DNA from: Streptomyces sp. MspMP-M5
GTDB taxonomy: Bacteria > Actinomycetota > Actinomycetes > Streptomycetales > Streptomycetaceae
Length of the DNA stretch: 40,441 bases
Reading direction: 5' to 3'
NCBI RefSeq assembly: GCF_000373585.1
Contig: NZ_KB891922.1
Location: forward strand, 1,766 to 42,206
This document shows positions 39,345 to 40,441 of this stretch, one piece after another; position 1 is the stretch's first letter; every line of letters begins with the position of its first letter. Below the pieces are notes generated by a model. The model worked only from the letters and a program-made list of their open reading frames with translations. It was not told the origin of the DNA and did not search any database. The translations under genes were made by a program, and so were the position numbers.

Positions 39345-40205
39345 ATGGACGAGGACGGCGCACCGGTCGGTATGCGGCCGGCGTTCTCGACACTCGGGGT
39401 GCCGGGAATGCCGGTCGACGAGGTGGTGCGGCTGGCCGCGCAGTGCGGCTATCAGGGGGTGGAGTTGCGGGCGCACCCCGAGGAGCCGGTCCATCCGCTG
39501 CTGGGCATACGGGAACGGGCGGCGGTGCGCGGACGGTTCGCGGACGCGGGCGTGGAGATCCTGGCCGTCGCCGGGTACGCCAGGGTCGCTGCGGAGTGTC
39601 CCGGGGCGGCGGCCGAGGCGGCGCTGGCACACGAACTGACCGAACTGGTGCTGCTGGCAGCCGACTTGGGCGCCCGGTACGTCCGGGTCTTCCCCGGCGG
39701 CGGCGACCGTCCGGCGGAGCGCGCGGCCGCGGACGCGGTCCGGCGGCTGGCCGCGGTGGCACCCCTGGCCGCGGAACGCGAGGTGCGGGTACTGCTGGAG
39801 ACCCATGACTCACACCGCACCGGAGCGGCGGCGGCCCGGATCCTGGAGGCGGTGGACGATCCGCATGTGGGCGCGCTGTGGGATGTGCTGCACAGCTGGT
39901 TCGGCGGGGAGACGCCCACCGCGACCCGCGCCGCTCTGGGCCGACACCTTGGATACGTACAGGTCAAAGACGTGGCATCGGCCCATGACCTGACGCCGCT
40001 TCAGCTGGGGGCGGGCGTGCTACCGCTACCGGAGGTGACGGCCGCACTCGCCCCGGGGCCCGTCGACTGGTGGTGCTGGGAATACGAGAAGCGGTGGTAC
40101 CCGAACGCGGCGGACCTGCCCGGCCTACTGAGGCAGGGCCGGACACACCTGCAACGGCTGATCGAGGAGGCGGGCAACATCGAGGAAGCGAACACCCCGG
40201 GCTGA
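39345..40205 (+). CDS. Sugar phosphate isomerase/epimerase (TIM barrel)
   Basis: About 286 aa from ATG 39345, which follows a GGGAGTCAGG stretch; an in-frame start at 39243, 7 nt after the LacI stop, would add 34 basic, unfolded-looking residues and is not preferred. Metal and catalytic segments: ELRAHPEEPVHPLLG, VRVLLETHDSHRTG (Glu, His), VGALWDVLHSWFGGE (Asp, His), LGYVQVKDVASAHD and WWCWEYEKRW (Glu). This is a xylose isomerase-like/IolI-IolH-like barrel, probably the second isomerase of the second sugar locus. It is downstream of lacI in the same direction and likely in one transcript. Substrate unknown. Confidence 0.87.
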   Translation: MDEDGAPVGMRPAFSTLGVPGMPVDEVVRLAAQCGYQGVELRAHPEEPVHPLLGIRERAAVRGRFADAGVEILAVAGYARVAAECPGAAAEAALAHELTELVLLAADLGARYVRVFPGGGDRPAERAAADAVRRLAAVAPLAAEREVRVLLETHDSHRTGAAAARILEAVDDPHVGALWDVLHSWFGGETPTATRAALGRHLGYVQVKDVASAHDLTPLQLGAGVLPLPEVTAALAPGPVDWWCWEYEKRWYPNAADLPGLLRQGRTHLQRLIEEAGNIEEANTPG

Positions 40206-40384
40206 ATCGAGGGCGCGGGCCTGTGCCGGGGCAGGGCCGGCGGCGCGGGCCCGCGGCAGGACAGGGGCGCGGCCCCCACGGACACGAGCCTCGAACGGCG
40301 GGCGGCAGCCTACCCAGGGGCGCCCCAGGAGCCGCCGGCACACGCAACAACAACGCCCCGGAAAGCCCCACCGTAAGGAACAAA
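40206..40384. other. Right-edge intergenic region with GC palindromes
   Basis: No gene seen. It contains CGCGGGCCCGCG (40244-40255) and GGGGCGCCCC (40317-40326), either of which could end the isomerase transcript. Confidence 0.5.
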
Positions 40385-40413
40385 TTACTCTCCGTAATCG
40401 TTGCGAGTATAAG
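40385..40413 (+). promoter_or_regulatory. Candidate rightward promoter at the window edge
   Basis: TATAAG (40408-40413) is a good -10 in the most AT-rich patch of the region. The -35 at 17 bp (TTACTC, 40385-40390) is poor. ATTAC and GTAAT (40384-40398) form a small inverted repeat over it, a possible operator. The gene served would lie outside the window. Confidence 0.4.
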
Positions 40414-40441
40414 GAAGCACGCGCGAGCCCAACCCCGCCCC

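Noticed and set aside
1..40441. tRNA, rRNA, replication origin, IS or phage genes
   Set aside because: Read for characteristic motifs on both strands and none recognised. A covariance-model scan could not be run here.

Overview
The window is very GC-rich (codons mostly ending in G or C, many GTG and a few TTG starts, tightly overlapping genes, GC hairpins without U-tracts as terminators). Its gene content is that of a Streptomyces chromosome: an Mbl-type actin homologue, a citrate synthase beginning SDNSVVLRYGDGEY, RecD2, and an actinobacterial myo-inositol catabolic cluster. No tRNA, rRNA, CRISPR array, IS element or phage module was recognised.

Layout. (1) 1-3.7 kb: a GT-B-like protein of unknown role, cut by the left edge inside an in-frame heptanucleotide repeat, converging on a TPR protein whose NTPase motifs are degenerate. 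(2) 3.9-6.2 kb: an FAD monooxygenase divergent from a TetR regulator. (3) 6.2-12.6 kb: mbl, a FUSC-family permease, a lipoprotein esterase and a multipass membrane protein with a Pro/Gly-rich tail. (4) 12.8-23.6 kb: the inositol regulon. iolC, a Cgl0159-type aldolase, iolB, iolD and mmsA/iolA run left. An iolE-like gene, iolG, a 39-codon leader ORF and an iolT-like transporter run right. The two arms are driven by back-to-back promoters that carry the same roughly 28-bp element in inverted orientation. (5) 23.7-28.2 kb: a secreted peptidoglycan-binding protein, a 63-aa HTH protein, and a LacI regulator divergent from a second iolG-like dehydrogenase and a TSUP exporter, with two copies of a LacI-type operator. 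(6) 28.3-34.6 kb: GNAT acetyltransferase, DedA protein, a CopZ-like copper chaperone behind a CsoR-type box, citrate synthase and RecD2. (7) 34.7-40.2 kb: a second sugar locus. A three-gene operon with 4-nt overlaps (Gfo/Idh dehydrogenase, DUF993 aldolase-like protein, TIM-barrel isomerase) is divergent from a LacI regulator and another TIM-barrel isomerase.

How the genes work together. Region 4 covers myo-inositol catabolism: IolT imports it, IolG oxidises it to 2-keto-inositol, IolE dehydrates, IolD opens the ring, IolB isomerises, IolC phosphorylates, an aldolase cleaves, and MmsA converts malonate semialdehyde to acetyl-CoA, which citrate synthase (region 6) can use. The Cgl0159-type protein is the only candidate for the aldolase step. 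Regions 5 and 7 look like further carbohydrate modules built from the same enzyme families (Gfo/Idh plus TIM-barrel isomerase/aldolase) under LacI control, with unknown substrates. Region 7 is the best candidate for an uncharacterised pathway.
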